DNA of 64,000 nt from DASRIA01 sp963768885 (lineage in GTDB: Bacteria > Actinomycetota > Thermoleophilia > Solirubrobacterales > JBBDJG01). Below the pieces are notes generated by a model. That model was given only the letters and a program-made list of their open reading frames with translations. It was not told the origin of the DNA and did not search any database. The translations under genes were made by a program, and so were the position numbers. Of this stretch, positions 1 to 11,760 are shown piece by piece. Where the stretch lies: assembly GCA_963768885.1 (NCBI GenBank), contig CAVYJN010000014.1, positions 248,001 through 312,000 on the forward strand, in the 5' to 3' direction. Numbering within the stretch: the stretch's first letter is position 1; every line of letters begins with the position of its first letter.

Positions 1-561
1 GGCGAAGAGCAGGCCGGCCGCGAGCACCACTACCCGCACGGGGCGGGTCGCCAATCCTACCTTGCACTCGACGCCGAGCGCCTCCGCACGGGCTCGTGTG
101 TAGCTCACCATCAGGGACATGAGCACGACCACGACCACCGCCGCGACCGCGAAATCGTCGCCGCGGGAGGAGAAATACGCCGCGACCGCGACCAGCACGA
201 TCCCCTCCTCGATGCGGTCGAGCGTGGAGTCGAGGAAAGCGCCGAACAGGGTCCCCTTCCCGGACATGCGCGAGTAGCGCCCGTCGAGCGTGTCCATCAG
301 GCTGCCGACGATGAATGCGACCCCCGCGAGGAAGAACAGCCGCTGCGTGACGAGCACCGCGGCCACCACGTTCAGCACGAGGCCCGTCATCGAGATCGAG
401 TTCGGCGTGAGGCGGGACTCGATCAGCCGTTCGCGCACGTTCGCGCGCATCTCGGCAGCGGTCCTGGCGGAGGCGCGCTCGCGGGCCTGCCCACGACCGG
501 CGCCACCGTTGCGTTCGCGCAGGCGTGGGGGTCGCCCGCCCCTGGAGGCCGTCATCGCCAT
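1..561 (-). CDS. CDP-alcohol phosphatidyltransferase family protein (3' end outside window)
   Basis: Read on the minus strand from ATG at 561 (a second ATG lies at 555) and still open at base 1, so only about 187 residues are seen. The family joins a CDP-activated lipid to an alcohol in the cytoplasmic membrane. The signature is clear at positions 240-300: DGRYSR, eight residues, then G, three, D, three, D. It differs from the consensus D-G-x2-A-R only by Ser for Ala. Hydrophobic stretches flank it. The first 45 residues are basic, Arg/Gly-rich and not part of the fold. A PAP2/Aur1-like enzyme lies 20 bp upstream on the same strand, so the pair probably handles phospholipid head groups. The substrate (glycerol phosphate, inositol phosphate or other) cannot be told. 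Confidence 0.85.
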   Translation of the reverse strand, partial: MAMTASRGGRPPRLRERNGGAGRGQARERASARTAAEMRANVRERLIESRLTPNSISMTGLVLNVVAAVLVTQRLFFLAGVAFIVGSLMDTLDGRYSRMSGKGTLFGAFLDSTLDRIEEGIVLVAVAAYFSSRGDDFAVAAVVVVVLMSLMVSYTRARAEALGVECKVGLATRPVRVVVLAAGLLFA

Positions 562-580
562 GCAGGGTAGTGAAACGAGC

Positions 581-1423
581 CTAGGCGGGCACTTCGCGCG
601 GGGCCGCTGACCATGACCATGCACCCGGCCACACCCGCGAGAGGACGTGCTTCGCGACGAGGGCCGAGGTGCCCGCGACCAGGGCCCCGGCGACAACATC
701 CATGAACCAGTGGTTGCCGGTCACCATCACGACGAACGCGATCATCAGCGGGTAGAGCGCCCAGAGGACCTTGAACAGCGGCCGGCGCACGATCAGCAGC
801 GTCGGGATCGCGATCAGCAGCGAGAACGCGACGTGCATGCTCGGGACCGCCGCGTAGGGGTTGAAGAACAGCGCGACGAGACCGGAGTCGTGCTTCACGT
901 TCACGTAGTAGGCGATCGAATCGACGAAGCCCAGCTCGGGGAAGAAGCGCGGCGGCGCGGTCGGCAGCAGCATGTAGCCGACCAGCGCGAGGCCCATCGC
1001 GGTCATGAACATGTTGCGCACGAAGTAGAAGCGGTCGTTGTGGCGCAGGTACAGCCATACGAGCACCGACGTCGTCATCACGAAGTGCGAGTTGACGTAC
1101 ATGAAGTTCGCGAAGTCGATCAGCGCACGCTGCCCCATCGCCCACGCCTGGAGCCCCTGCTCGAAGAAGAGGCCCGTGCTCTGCTCGAGCTCGACGATCG
1201 AGCGCGCGTTGTTGAACGCGACCGCCGCGTTGGACTCCGAGACGCCGCGCACGGTCTCGTAGAGGATGTCCGCCATCACGAACAGGGACAGCTGCAGCAG
1301 CGCGTCGGACCCGCCCTTCGGCAGCCAGCGCAGCCGCGGTGTGCGGCCGGTGCGCTGCGCCTGCAATCGGAGGATCCCGGCCAGCAACAGCAGGATCGCG
1401 AGAGGAACGATCAGCCGGAACAT
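581..1423 (-). CDS. PAP2-superfamily / Aur1-like membrane phosphotransferase
   Basis: A 280-residue polytopic protein. The PAP2 active-site elements appear in order: PTAPPR near residue 155, PSMH near 195 (first catalytic His), and GNHWFMD near 240 (second His and Asp). This spacing matches the inositol-phosphorylceramide-synthase/Aur1-like branch and lipid phosphate phosphatases. An N-terminal hydrophobic helix and about five further membrane segments are visible. It likely moves or removes a phosphate head group at the membrane, consistent with the phosphatidyltransferase gene just downstream. A TAGTGT box ends 7 nt before the ATG, so the transcript is probably leaderless. The exact substrate is unknown. 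Confidence 0.8.
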   Translation of the reverse strand: MFRLIVPLAILLLLAGILRLQAQRTGRTPRLRWLPKGGSDALLQLSLFVMADILYETVRGVSESNAAVAFNNARSIVELEQSTGLFFEQGLQAWAMGQRALIDFANFMYVNSHFVMTTSVLVWLYLRHNDRFYFVRNMFMTAMGLALVGYMLLPTAPPRFFPELGFVDSIAYYVNVKHDSGLVALFFNPYAAVPSMHVAFSLLIAIPTLLIVRRPLFKVLWALYPLMIAFVVMVTGNHWFMDVVAGALVAGTSALVAKHVLSRVWPGAWSWSAAPREVPA

Positions 1424-1430
1424 CCCCGAA

Positions 1431-1436
1431 ACACTA
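1431..1436 (-). promoter_or_regulatory. -10 box of a predicted leaderless transcript (TAGTGT)
   Basis: On the minus strand TAGTGT is followed by seven bases and then the ATG at 1423. No Shine-Dalgarno sequence is present. A start site 7-8 nt past the box would fall on the A of the ATG. Confidence 0.5.
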
Positions 1437-1506
1437 ACCGAACCCGGCGCCGAAAATTTCCAAATCGGTCACACAACCGTGCGCGTGCGTCGCGCAACCT
1501 GCGAAG

Positions 1507-3099
1507 TCAGCACTCCCGCGCGTCGCCGCGGATCGCCCGCGACGCCGCATCGGCGCTGAAGACCGTTCGCACCCGAACGATTCCGGGCCGCGGGGCCCTC
1601 ACGACCGTCCAGTCGCCCTCCCGGCCCACGCAGACCCCGGCGGGCCCCTGCCAGTAGGGCGAGTGGCGGACCCGCACGACGACCCGGCCGGGCCGGGTCA
1701 CCGCGAGCGTGAACGCGTCCGGATCGAGGGCGACGAGCCGCGCCGCGGCGCCGTCGCGCCCGGAGGCCATCGGCGCCGTGGGGACCACCTCGTAGATGCG
1801 CCAGTGGGCAAGCCGCGCGCGCAGGCGCAGGTACGGCGGCGCGGTGCGCACGAGGTCGTCCTCCTCCTGGGCCGAGTAGTCGAGCCGCGCGTCGGACGCG
1901 GCGACCCAGCGGATGCCGTTGTCGCGCAGCCAGCGGCGGTAGCGCTCGTGCGTGAGCTCGCCCTCGTAGAAGAGCGCGTTGCGGTCGCGATCGAGCTGGC
2001 GCAGCCAGCCGCGTGCCAGCGACAGGCGCGGCGACACGTACGCCGTCTCCCAGTGGTTGAACGTGTACGGGATCTCGATGCGCTCGGACGCCGCGCCGTG
2101 CGCCTCGAGCCAGCGCACGGCCGGCGCGTAGTAGGAGCGCTCCGTCGACGGGTCCCCGAGGCTCTGGAAGGTGTCGGGGAGCGGCGTTATCACCTGCCAG
2201 CACAGCCCCATGACCAGCGCCCCGACGGCGACCGGCGCGCGCAGCCGCGCGGGGCTGCGCGAGAGCAGCACGGCGGCCAGCACGGGGCCGCCGAACAGCG
2301 ACCCGAGGCGCGTGAGGTTCCCGCCGAGCGGGTTCGGGACGATCCACGCGAGGGTCGCGACGGCCAGGTACAGGACGATCACGGCCCGGACGTCGCGATC
2401 GGTGTCGAGCCCGCGCAGCGCCAGCAGCGCGAGCACGCAGAACAGCGCGAGCGGCCACCACGCCGAGAACCAGAAGGGGAACTCTCCGGCCTCCGGGAAG
2501 AGCAGGCCCAGGATCGCGAGCGGGACCAGCGCGGCCGCGGCGAGGCCGAGCAGCCAACCGGCGCGCGGCCGCGCGGTCCAGGCGCAGCCCGCGACGACCA
2601 GCGCCAGGAAGGCCGCGGCCACCGGGCTCGCGAGCGCGCTTGCGACGGCCAGGCCGAGCGCCGCGATGCGATGCCCGCGCTGGAAGGTCCGCAGCGACGC
2701 GAGTGCGAGGGCGGTGCCGAGCGCGAACGCCAGCCACCCGTTCGCGAGCAGGGCGACCGCGCCGAGCGCTCCGAACCACAGGCCGGCCCATCCTGCCGTC
2801 TCGCCCCACCGGTCACGGACGATGCGATCGAACAGCCAGGCCGAGACGACGGCGGAGGCGGCTCCCACCCACACCGGCGAGAGCAGCGCCGCGAGCGGTG
2901 GGAAGAGCAGGCTGTACGAGAGCAGGTAGTGGCCGCCGTACCAGGTGTTGTTCCAGAGGGCGAAGCCCTGCGCCTCGAAGAGGTCCGCCCGGAAGGTGTG
3001 CGCGGCGAGGTCGCGCACAGGAGGGTTCCAGAGCGCGAACGCGGTGCAGGCGATTGCGGCCGCCAGCAGCGCGGCCCGGCGCGGGGGAGGCGAGGGCAT
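1507..3099 (-). CDS. Polytopic membrane protein, GT-C glycosyltransferase-like
   Basis: A 530-residue protein with an N-terminal hydrophobic helix and roughly ten membrane segments over the first 330 residues, then a soluble C-terminal part of about 170 residues. An early extracytoplasmic loop carries DLAAH, acidic and aromatic residues and NTWYGGHY. Such a loop after the first membrane helix is what GT-C lipid-sugar-dependent glycosyltransferases show, and 6-pyruvoyl-tetrahydropterin-synthase-related membrane proteins look similar. The C-terminal half has a GIRWVAASD-type stretch typical of this large uncharacterised actinobacterial group. The gene diverges from the sugar kinase with 20 bp between starts. 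Acceptor and function are unknown. Confidence 0.6.
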   Translation of the reverse strand: MPSPPPRRAALLAAAIACTAFALWNPPVRDLAAHTFRADLFEAQGFALWNNTWYGGHYLLSYSLLFPPLAALLSPVWVGAASAVVSAWLFDRIVRDRWGETAGWAGLWFGALGAVALLANGWLAFALGTALALASLRTFQRGHRIAALGLAVASALASPVAAAFLALVVAGCAWTARPRAGWLLGLAAAALVPLAILGLLFPEAGEFPFWFSAWWPLALFCVLALLALRGLDTDRDVRAVIVLYLAVATLAWIVPNPLGGNLTRLGSLFGGPVLAAVLLSRSPARLRAPVAVGALVMGLCWQVITPLPDTFQSLGDPSTERSYYAPAVRWLEAHGAASERIEIPYTFNHWETAYVSPRLSLARGWLRQLDRDRNALFYEGELTHERYRRWLRDNGIRWVAASDARLDYSAQEEDDLVRTAPPYLRLRARLAHWRIYEVVPTAPMASGRDGAAARLVALDPDAFTLAVTRPGRVVVRVRHSPYWQGPAGVCVGREGDWTVVRAPRPGIVRVRTVFSADAASRAIRGDAREC

Positions 3100-3107
3100 C
3101 AGGCGGG

Positions 3108-3113
3108 TATTTT
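3108..3113 (+). promoter_or_regulatory. -10 box of a predicted leaderless transcript (TATTTT)
   Basis: TATTTT ends six bases before the ATG at 3120 of the sugar kinase, and the space leaves no room for a ribosome binding site. Confidence 0.45.
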
Positions 3114-3119
3114 TCTCGA

Positions 3120-4045
3120 ATGACGGTGCTCTGCCTCGGTGAGACGCTCGTCGACCTCTTCTGCGAGCGCCCCGTCGCCGACTTCGCGCAGGCCGACGCG
3201 TTCGTCCCGCACAGCGGGGGAGCGCCCGCGAACGCCGCGGTGGTCGCGTCCCGCTGCGGCGCGCGCACGTCGCTCGGCAGCGGCGTCGGAGACGATGCGT
3301 GGGGACGCTGGCTGCACGCCCGGCTGCGCGCGGAGGGAGTCGGTCTGGACTGGTTCACGAGCGTTCCGGGACTGCGCACGCCGCTCGCGTTCGTGGTCGT
3401 GAACGAGCGTGCCGAGCCCGACTTCGCGATCTACGGCGACGACATCGAGGCCTGCCTGCTGTCGCTCGAGGGCCGCCTCGAGGAGGCCGTGATGCGCGCA
3501 TGACGCGGTGCTGATCGGGTCGAACACGCTGCTCGGCGCGCGGGAGCGGGCGCTCACGCTGAAGGTCAGGGAGATCGCGCTCGCCGCGGGCAAGCGCCTC
3601 TTCTTCGACCCGAACGTGCGCGGCGCTCGCTGGGAGGACGCCGAGGAGGCCGCGGCACTCGTGCGCGAGATGCTGCGGGGGACGGCGCTGTTGAAGGTCA
3701 ACCGCGCCGAGGCCGAGCTGCTGACCGGCGTCGCCGGATCCCGCCGCGGCGGCGGAGCGGCTCGTCGAGATGGGAGCGGAGCTGGTCGCCGTCACGCTCG
3801 GCCCCGAGGGCGCGGTGCTGCGCGGGGCCGCGACCGCGGACGCACGGGGCGTCCCCGCGCGGGCCCTCGACACCACCGGGGCCGGCGACGTCGTCACCGG
3901 GGTGCTCGTCGCCGCTCTCGCGATCGGCGATCACGCGGCCGAGGCGGCCGCGGCGGCGCTCCCGATCGCGGTCGAGGCGGCGGCGCGGGCGACCGAGGGA
4001 TGGGGCGCGATCGACGCGCTCCCGGACGCGATCGCCCTCTCGTGA
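3120..4045 (+). CDS. PfkB-family sugar kinase (fructokinase-like), two frameshifts
   Basis: Phosphorylates a sugar or nucleoside with ATP. Three reading-frame segments together give one complete PfkB protein of about 307 residues, the normal family size. Segment 1 (from 3120) begins MTVLCLGETLVD and contains the SGGAPANAA substrate-loop motif. Segment 2 (from about 3499) carries AVLIGSNTLLG and FFDPNVR. Segment 3 (from about 3738) carries the anion-hole/catalytic-base motif DTTGAGD. The shifts lie at 3490-3499 and at the GG of 3736-3737; removing one base at each restores the frame. All motifs are intact, so sequence error is likelier than a pseudogene. The stop overlaps the GTG start of endonuclease III by 4 nt. 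Substrate specificity is not readable. Confidence 0.8.
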
Positions 4046-4734
4046 GCGACGGCTGGACCCGCCCATCGCGCAGTCGGATCCGGGCGGTGCGGGACCGCCT
4101 GCGCAGGTACTACGGGCGGCCCCGCAACGAGCCCCACCACGCGCCGCTCGACGAGCTCGTCCTGACGGTCCTCTCGCAGAACACCAACGACCGCAACCGC
4201 GACGTCGCTTACGAGCGCCTGCGATCCCGCTTCCCGGACTGGTCAGCCGTCGCGGCCGCGCCGGTCGAGGACGTCGAGGAGGCGATCCGGCCCGGCGGAA
4301 TCTCGAAGGTCAAGTCGCTGCGCATCAAGAGCATGCTCGCCTCGATCGAGGCCGAGCGGGGAAGCCTCCACCTCGAGTTCCTCGCGGAGGCGCCGCGCGA
4401 GCGGGCGATCGACTTCCTGGAGCGGCTGCCCGGCGTCGGGCGCAAGACGGCGGCATGCGTCCTGCTGTTCGCCTTCGACCGGCCCGAGATGCCCGTCGAC
4501 ACCCACGTCCACCGGGTCTCGACGCGGCTCGGACTGATCCGGCCGCGCGCGCCGTTCGAGGAGGCCCACGACGTGCTGCGCGAGCAAACCGATCCCGCCG
4601 ACATGTACGAGTTCCACGTGAACCTGATTCGCCACGGACGGCGCATCTGCGCCGCCCGCAACCCCGCGTGCCGCGAGTGCCCGCTGCTCCCCGTGTGCCC
4701 ATACGGGAAGCAAGCCACGGGGCGCTCGCGGTGA
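4042..4734 (+). CDS. nth: Endonuclease III (DNA glycosylase/AP lyase)
   Basis: Removes oxidised pyrimidines and nicks abasic sites in base excision repair. The 230-residue protein has the helix-hairpin-helix LPGVGRKTA near residue 130, with the Schiff-base Lys at 135 and catalytic Asp at 153 in VDTHVHR. The [4Fe-4S] ligands are Cys203, 210, 213 and 219 with the classical C-x6-C-x2-C-x5-C spacing. GTG at 4042 is chosen because it overlaps the kinase stop as GTGA and the homologous region begins at once. The same overlap links it to YggU, so the three genes probably share a transcript. Confidence 0.93.
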   Translation: MSDGWTRPSRSRIRAVRDRLRRYYGRPRNEPHHAPLDELVLTVLSQNTNDRNRDVAYERLRSRFPDWSAVAAAPVEDVEEAIRPGGISKVKSLRIKSMLASIEAERGSLHLEFLAEAPRERAIDFLERLPGVGRKTAACVLLFAFDRPEMPVDTHVHRVSTRLGLIRPRAPFEEAHDVLREQTDPADMYEFHVNLIRHGRRICAARNPACRECPLLPVCPYGKQATGRSR

Positions 4735-5000
4735 GCGACGTGGCCGAGCTGCGGGTGCGGGTGCGACCGCGCGCCTCGGCGAACGCGATCGACGGCGTGC
4801 GAGAGGGCGTGCTGGTCGTGCGCGTGACCGCCCCGCCCGCCGACGGCCGCGCCAACGACGCCGTGCGGAAGCTGATCGCGCGGCGCCTGCGGGTGGGCGT
4901 GACGCGCATCGAGATCGTGCGCGGAGCCGGGTCCCGGGACAAGCTGCTGCGGGTCACCGGCGTCTCGGAGAGCCGCCTCCGGGCGATCTTAGGGCTCTAG
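4731..5000 (+). CDS. YggU/DUF167 family protein
   Basis: An 89-residue protein of the DUF167 family. It shows the conserved RVRPRASANAI start, the PPADGRAND motif near residue 40 and the GAGSRDKLLRV stretch near 65. Family members are small single-domain alpha/beta proteins of unknown biochemical role, often beside yggT or repair genes. The GTG start overlaps the nth stop as GTGA. It is the last gene before the heat-shock promoter region. Confidence 0.85.
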   Translation: MSDVAELRVRVRPRASANAIDGVREGVLVVRVTAPPADGRANDAVRKLIARRLRVGVTRIEIVRGAGSRDKLLRVTGVSESRLRAILGL

Positions 5001-5009
5001 CAAGCCGAT

Positions 5010-5039
5010 TTGAGACCTTTCTCATAAATCTGCCATAAT
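5010..5039 (+). promoter_or_regulatory. dnaK promoter with inverted repeat over the -35
   Basis: TTGAGA at 5010-5015 and CATAAT at 5034-5039 are 18 bp apart, a plausible vegetative promoter. The inverted repeat TGAGA-N4-TCTCA (5011-5024) overlaps the -35. Its left half resembles half of the HspR operator HAIR (CTTGAGT-N7-ACTCAAG), but the spacing differs, so it is only HAIR-like. Because hspR is in this operon, autoregulation by HspR is likely. A leader of about 80 nt follows. Confidence 0.5.
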
Positions 5040-5126
5040 CGGACTAAGATTTTTTGCCAAGTTGTCTAGCAGCCCGTGGCCGCGGCCCCCCCGCCGGCCC
5101 GGCGGGCTCGATATCGGAGGTTAGAG

Positions 5127-7016
5127 ATGGGAAAGACGATCGGGATCGATCTCGGCACCACCAACTCGTGCATGGCCGTGCTCGAGGGTGGCGAGCCGAC
5201 GGTGATCCCCAACCGCGAAGGCGGCCGCACGACGCCGTCGGTCGTCGCCTTCACGCAGGGCGGCGAGCGACTGGTCGGGGTGCCGGCCAAGAGACAGCAG
5301 GTCACCAACCCGGAGAACACCGTGTTCTCCATCAAGCGCTTCATGGGGCGCAAGCACTCCGAGGTGTCGGAGGAGATGACGATCGTGCCCTACAAGGTCG
5401 TCTCGGGCCCCAACGCCGACGTGCGCGTGGAGGCGGAGGGCAAGCAGTACTCGCCGCCGGAGATCTCGGCCATGATCCTGCAGAAGCTGAAGGGCGACGC
5501 CGAGGCCTACCTCGGTGACACGGTCACCGACGCGGTGATCACGGTCCCCGCGTACTTCAACGACTCGCAGCGCCAGGCGACCAAGGACGCCGGCAAGGTG
5601 GCCGGGCTCGAGGTCAAGCGCATCATCAACGAGCCCACCGCCGCGGCGCTCGCCTACGGGCTCGACAAGCAGGAGGACCAGACGATCCTCGTGTGGGACC
5701 TCGGCGGCGGCACGTTCGACGTGTCGATCCTCGAGCTGGGCGACGGCGTGTTCGAGGTGAAGGCCACCTCGGGCGACAACCACCTCGGCGGCGACAACTT
5801 CGACAAGGCGATCGTCGACTGGCTCGTGTCCGAGTTCAAGAAGTCCCAGGGCATCGACCTCTCGCAGGACCGCATGGCGCTCCAGCGCCTGTACGAGGCG
5901 GCCGAGAAGGCGAAGGTCGAGCTCTCGACGACTCAGGAGACCCAGATCAACCTGCCGTTCGTGACGGCGGACCAGTCCGGGCCCAAGCACCTCGACACGC
6001 GCCTCTCGCGCGCCAAGCTGATCGAGCTCACTTCCGACCTGCTCGACCGCACGGTCGGGCCGACCAAGCAGGCGATGGAGGACGCCGGCGTGACCGGCGC
6101 CGACATCGACCACGTCGTGCTCGTGGGCGGCATGACCCGCATGCCCGCGGTGCAGGACAAGGTGAAGCAGCTGACCGGCAAGGACCCGCACCTGGGCGTC
6201 AACCCGGACGAGGTCGTCGCGATCGGCGCCGCGATCCAGGCGGGCGTGCTGGCCGGCGACGTGAAGGACGTGCTGCTGCTCGACGTGACGCCGCTGTCGC
6301 TGGGCATCGAGACCAAGGGCGGCGTGTTCACGCGCCTGATCGACCGCAACACGACGATCCCGACCCGCAAGTCGGAGATCTTCTCGACGGCCGAGGACAG
6401 CCAGCCGTCGGTCGAGGTGCACGTCCTCCAGGGCGAGCGCGAGATGGCCGCCTACAACAAGTCGCTCGGCAAGTTCCAGCTGACCGGCCTCCCGCCGGCC
6501 CCGCGGGGCATCCCCCAGATCGAGGTCACGTTCGACATCGACGCGGACGGCATCCTGCACGTCGCGGCGAAGGACCTCGGCACGGGCACCGAGCAGAAGA
6601 TCGAGATCAAGGCGGGCTCCGGGCTGTCCGATCAGGACATCGACCAGATGGTCAAGGACGCCGAGTCGCACGCCGCCGACGACAAGCGCCAGCGCGAGCT
6701 GGCCGAGGCCCGCAACACCGGCGACAACGCCGCCTACCAGGCGGAGAAGCAGCTCGCCGAGCTCGGTGACCAGGTCGACGCGGACGCGAGGTCGTCGATC
6801 GAGAGCGCGATCGCCGAGCTGCGCTCCGCGCTCGAGGGCGACGACGCGGAGGCGATCAAGTCCAAGACGGACGCGCTCCAGCAGGCGTTCCACTCTGTCT
6901 CCGAGCAGATCTACCAGCAGGCGGCGGCCTCGCAGGACGGTGCGGCCGGGGCCAACGGCGCGCCCTCCGAGGAGGAGGTCGTGGACGCCGAGGTCGTTGA
7001 CGAGGGGCAGAAGTAA
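5127..7016 (+). CDS. dnaK: Molecular chaperone DnaK (Hsp70)
   Basis: Main Hsp70 chaperone: binds exposed hydrophobic peptide segments in an ATP cycle controlled by DnaJ and GrpE. The 629-residue protein begins MGKTIGIDLGTTNSC (phosphate-1 loop). It has DLGGGTFDVS near residue 190 (phosphate-2), the GGMTRMPAV adenosine region near 335, then the beta-sandwich substrate domain and a helical lid with an acidic C-terminus (EEEVVDAEVVDE). ATG at 5127 is preceded by GGAGG at 5116-5120; the open frame upstream lacks a ribosome site. The stop overlaps the grpE ATG (TAATG). It heads the cluster and is probably repressed by HspR. Confidence 0.97.
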   Translation: MGKTIGIDLGTTNSCMAVLEGGEPTVIPNREGGRTTPSVVAFTQGGERLVGVPAKRQQVTNPENTVFSIKRFMGRKHSEVSEEMTIVPYKVVSGPNADVRVEAEGKQYSPPEISAMILQKLKGDAEAYLGDTVTDAVITVPAYFNDSQRQATKDAGKVAGLEVKRIINEPTAAALAYGLDKQEDQTILVWDLGGGTFDVSILELGDGVFEVKATSGDNHLGGDNFDKAIVDWLVSEFKKSQGIDLSQDRMALQRLYEAAEKAKVELSTTQETQINLPFVTADQSGPKHLDTRLSRAKLIELTSDLLDRTVGPTKQAMEDAGVTGADIDHVVLVGGMTRMPAVQDKVKQLTGKDPHLGVNPDEVVAIGAAIQAGVLAGDVKDVLLLDVTPLSLGIETKGGVFTRLIDRNTTIPTRKSEIFSTAEDSQPSVEVHVLQGEREMAAYNKSLGKFQLTGLPPAPRGIPQIEVTFDIDADGILHVAAKDLGTGTEQKIEIKAGSGLSDQDIDQMVKDAESHAADDKRQRELAEARNTGDNAAYQAEKQLAELGDQVDADARSSIESAIAELRSALEGDDAEAIKSKTDALQQAFHSVSEQIYQQAAASQDGAAGANGAPSEEEVVDAEVVDEGQK

Positions 7017-7604
7017 TGTGGGACGAGCCGCTCACAGAGGGCTCCGAGGAGGGGGTCCCCGCCGGGCCTGGAAAAGGCGGAAGCCCGTCGGAGACCCCCT
7101 CCTCTCCGCCCGTCGCCGGACGTCGACGTCGCCTCTCTTGCGAAGGAGAGGGATGAGTACCTCGAGCTGGCGCAGCGGACCAAGGCCGACTTCGAGAACT
7201 TCCGCAAGCGGGCCTTGCGGGAGGCGGCCGAAGCCGAGGGTCGCGGTCGCGCGGACCTCGCGAAGTCGCTCGTGCCCGTGGTCGACAACCTCGAGCGGGC
7301 GCTCGCCGCCGCGGGCGCGGAGGAGGACCACCTCGCCCAGGGCGTGCGGCTCGTCCACGAGGAGCTGTTGGGCGTGCTGCGGCGTGCCGGTGTCGAGAGC
7401 TACTCGCCCGACGGCGAGTCGTTCGACCCCGAGTGGCACGAGGCGATGCTGACGCGTCCCGGCGAGGCCGGGCAGGTGCTCGAGGTGCTCGAGAAGGGCT
7501 ACCGCCTCAACGGGCTGGTGCTCCGTCCCGCGCGCGTAGTCGTCGGCGCAGCCGACGACAGGAATGGGCCGTCCGCCGGCAAGCCGGCGGACGGGTCGGA
7601 CTAG
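7016..7604 (+). CDS. grpE: Nucleotide exchange factor GrpE, one frameshift
   Basis: Releases ADP from DnaK. The GrpE core reads well from about 7128 on: ERDEYLELAQRTKADFENFRKR is the long dimerisation helix, followed by VPVVDNLERAL and PEWHEAML. The start ATG at 7016 overlaps the dnaK stop and opens an acidic/Gly-Pro leader in a different frame; the frames must join at about 7110-7125, equivalent to one surplus base. After repair the protein is about 195 residues, normal for the family. No premature stop lies inside conserved sequence, so sequence error is the simplest explanation. Confidence 0.88.
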
Positions 7605-7617
7605 GGACCCGGCAGCG

Positions 7618-8728
7618 ATGGCCAAGGACTTCTACGACACGCTCGGCGTCAAGAAGGGCGCCTCCGACGAGGAGATCAAGAAGGCCTACCGCAAGCTCGC
7701 GCGCAAATGGCATCCGGACGCCAACCCCGGCGACGAGCAGGCGGAGGAGCGCTTCAAGGAGATCCAGGAGGCGTACTCCGTGCTGTCGGACGCCGACAAG
7801 CGCAAGCAGTACGACGCCGGCGGGATGTTCGGCTTCGGCGGCGGCGCGGGCGCCGGGCCGGGCGGGTTCCGCTTCGACCCCTCGGCCTTCCGCGGCGGCG
7901 TCGGGTCGTTTGGCGACATGCTCTCGGACCTCTTCGGGCGCAGCGGTGGCGGCGGCGCGGCGCGGGCGCCGGGACGTGACCTCGAGACCGAGGTGCGGCT
8001 CTCGTTCGCGCAGGCCGTGAACGGCACGCAGGTGTCGGTCACGGTCCCGGTCGAGGCAGCCTGCCCGACCTGCAACGGCACGGGCGCAAAGCCCGGCACG
8101 TCGCCCAAGACCTGCCCGAACTGCCAGGGCCGCGGAATCGAGACCCAGGGCCAGGGCATGTTCTCCCTTTCCCAGCCCTGCTCGATGTGCGGTGGCCGCG
8201 GCACCGTGATCGACGATCCGTGCCAGACGTGCGGCGGTCGCGGCGTCACCGAGCAGGTGAAGCGCTACCGCGTGAAGATCCCCGCCGGGGTGCGCGAGGG
8301 CAGCCGGATCAGGCTGGCCGGCAAGGGCGAGCCGGGGTTGAACGGGGGGCCCAACGGCGACCTCTACGTCGTCACGCGGGTGGCTCCCTCGCCCGTGTTC
8401 AAGCGGCGCGGCGACCACCTCGAGGTCGAGGTGCCGATCACGATCGCGGAGGCGGTCCGTGGAGGCACCGTCGAGGTGCCGACGCTGCACGGCACCAAGA
8501 AGATCCGCGTTCCCGCGGGCACGTCCGACGGAGCGGTCCAGCGCCTGCGCGGCGAAGGGCCGCCCAAGCTCTCGGGGAACGGAAACGAGCGACATCCACT
8601 ACCGCCTGCACGTCCAGATCCCGAAGTCGCTCAACGAGGAGCAGCGCGAGGTTTTCGACCGGCTCTCCGAGGTGATGAACGGCAACCCGCGGGGCGAGCT
8701 GCTCGACAAAGCGAGGAAGGAGCTCTGA
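7618..8728 (+). CDS. dnaJ: Co-chaperone DnaJ (Hsp40), one frameshift
   Basis: Stimulates DnaK ATPase and delivers substrates. The J domain has the essential HPD (KWHPDANPG) near residue 35. It is followed by a Gly/Phe-rich linker (residues 70-115), the zinc domain with four CxxCxGxG-type repeats (from CPTCNGTG near 145 to CQTCGGRG near 205) and the C-terminal substrate domains. The frame breaks at 8580-8597: GNGN must join DIHYRLHVQIPKSL one frame over. Repaired length is about 369 residues. The zinc domain and HPD are complete, so the protein is likely functional. It overlaps the hspR start by 1 nt. Confidence 0.9.
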
Positions 8729-9142
8729 TGGGAGACGAGCTCTTTCCCGAGAGCCAGGGCGTCTTCATGATCTCCGTGGCCGCGCGGCTCGCGGGCATGC
8801 ACCCGCAGACGCTGCGCATCTACGAGGAGCGCGGCCTGATCAAGCCGGCGCGCTCGCCCAAGCAGACCCGGCTCTACTCGCAGCGCGACGTCGAGCGCCT
8901 GAAGCGCATCCAGCAGCTCACCACCGAGTACGGGCTGAACCTCGCCGGAGTCGAGCGCGTGCTCGCGCTCGAGGAGGTGATGGACGCGATGCGGCAGCGC
9001 ATGGACGCGATGGAGCGGGAGATGCGCTCCCGGATCAACGAGGTCCACCGCTCGTACAAGCGCGAGCTGGTGCCCTGGCGGCCGCCCGGCACCCAGATCC
9101 CGATCGCGCGACCGAACGACACTTCGAAAGGCAGGACCCACG

Positions 9143-9153
<11 letters not shown>
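8728..9153 (+). CDS. hspR: Heat-shock repressor HspR (MerR family)
   Basis: A 141-residue MerR-type regulator whose role in actinobacteria is to repress dnaK and clpB operons, with DnaK as co-repressor. A short acidic leader precedes the winged helix-turn-helix: FMISVAARLAGMHPQTLRIYEERGL and the wing KQTRLYSQRDVERLKRI. A coiled helix of Met/Arg/Glu-rich sequence follows (residues 85-115). It sits between dnaJ and clpB, overlapping dnaJ by 1 nt and clpB by 11 nt, the classic place for HspR. Confidence 0.93.
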
Positions 9154-11737
<2,584 letters not shown>

Positions 11738-11745
11738 GCGTCCGA

Positions 11746-11751
11746 GATAAT
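11746..11751 (+). promoter_or_regulatory. -10 box (GATAAT) before the SnoaL-like gene
   Basis: GATAAT lies 9 nt before the ATG at 11761, immediately after clpB, implying an almost leaderless separate transcript. Confidence 0.4.
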
Positions 11752-11760
11752 GCCTGCGTC

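Noticed and set aside
3120..4045. pfkB as a true pseudogene
   Set aside because: Both shifts have the same one-base sign as shifts in essential genes and all motifs are intact; sequence error is simpler.
5010..5060. CIRCE element before dnaK
   Set aside because: TTAGCACTC-N9-GAGTGCTAA is absent; the repeat present is HAIR-like and hspR, not hrcA, is in the operon.
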